Shown in pieces: positions 6,766 through 6,995 of a DNA stretch of 6,995 nucleotides; position 1 is the first letter of the stretch, and every line of letters begins with the position of its first letter. A program made the position numbers and the translations under genes. This DNA comes from Pseudomonadota bacterium (GTDB lineage Bacteria > Bdellovibrionota > UBA1018 > CAIMNF01), in NCBI GenBank assembly GCA_027482725.1, contig JAIXVT010000126.1:1-6995 (forward strand), in the 5' to 3' direction. Below the pieces are notes generated by a model. That model was not told the origin of the DNA. It did no database searches and saw nothing but the letters and a program-made list of their open reading frames with translations.

Positions 6766-6995
6766 AATCCCTCTCGTGGTTACACCGCACCCCCCGTTTA
6801 GAGGATCAACGTGCATTTGAGCATCAGGTGTTTTGGATAGATTTTTTAAAATCTTTAATCGCACCGACACCGCTATCAGAGGTATTCCCTCTCTATTTGA
6901 AAGACTGGCCTTGGCTCTACGAAGACCGCACTCAATCTCAGACCGCCCCTCCTTTAGAGGCGCTGCTTGGAGCCTACGAACCTGACGAACTGATC
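6762..6995 (+). CDS. Uncharacterised protein, N-terminal part (runs off right edge), coupled to the methylase-like gene
   Basis: The ATG at 6762 shares ATGA with the stop of the large upstream gene, and 78 codons follow without a stop to the window edge. The product begins MKSLSWLHRTPRLEDQ. It is rich in aromatic and charged residues (Trp at 6, 25, 49 and 51) and has two probable amphipathic helices, at 17-34 and 38-47. There is no signal peptide, membrane span or recognisable motif in this fragment. The tight coupling implies production together with, and possibly a complex with, the 890-residue protein. Function cannot be called; whether it holds a nuclease, ATPase or other domain depends on the missing part. 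Confidence 0.75.
   Translation, partial: MKSLSWLHRTPRLEDQRAFEHQVFWIDFLKSLIAPTPLSEVFPLYLKDWPWLYEDRTQSQTAPPLEALLGAYEPDELI

Noticed and set aside
6232..6870. Minus-strand open frame of 212 codons opposite the end of the large gene
   Set aside because: It lies antisense to a secure long reading frame and to the following coupled gene, starts without a ribosome binding site, and shows no recognisable protein pattern.

Overview
The window is densely coded and has one intergenic gap, about 115 bp, at 3978-4092. From that gap a cluster of at least six genes runs leftward on the minus strand. A second operon, with one long gene and the start of another, runs rightward on the plus strand. No tRNA, rRNA, CRISPR array, transposase or convincing intrinsic terminator was seen. 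Base composition looks intermediate and fairly uniform throughout, with no obvious island boundary.

The leftward cluster reads, in transcription order: a small proline-rich protein of unknown function (3564-3977), rsmD (16S rRNA m2G966 methyltransferase), coaD (phosphopantetheine adenylyltransferase), an aspartate-type aminotransferase, a cysteine-containing putative lipoprotein, and the 5' end of an outer-membrane beta-barrel gene that leaves the window at base 1. Most neighbours overlap by 4 to 11 bases (GTGA, ATGA and similar), which suggests one translationally coupled transcript. The cluster joins housekeeping enzymes to a downstream envelope module made of a lipoprotein and an outer-membrane protein.

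The rightward operon begins with an 890-residue protein that I do not recognise as a named family. Its pattern resembles a DNA adenine methyltransferase of the HsdM/type IIG kind: a helical N-terminus, a segment like the late part of an N6-methylase domain, and two C-terminal segments like target-recognition-domain ends. The catalytic NPPY/F motif and a proper SAM-binding motif appear to be missing. A second gene overlaps its stop codon (ATGA) and runs off the right edge. This pair is the most likely place for an undescribed function.

The organism is a diderm bacterium, shown by the lipoprotein and the outer-membrane protein with a signal peptide. The mix of rsmD-coaD-aminotransferase with loosely conserved lipoproteins and PorV/FadL-like barrels suggests Bdellovibrionota or another delta-proteobacterial-type lineage. 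That placement is an inference from style and gene order, not from any search.
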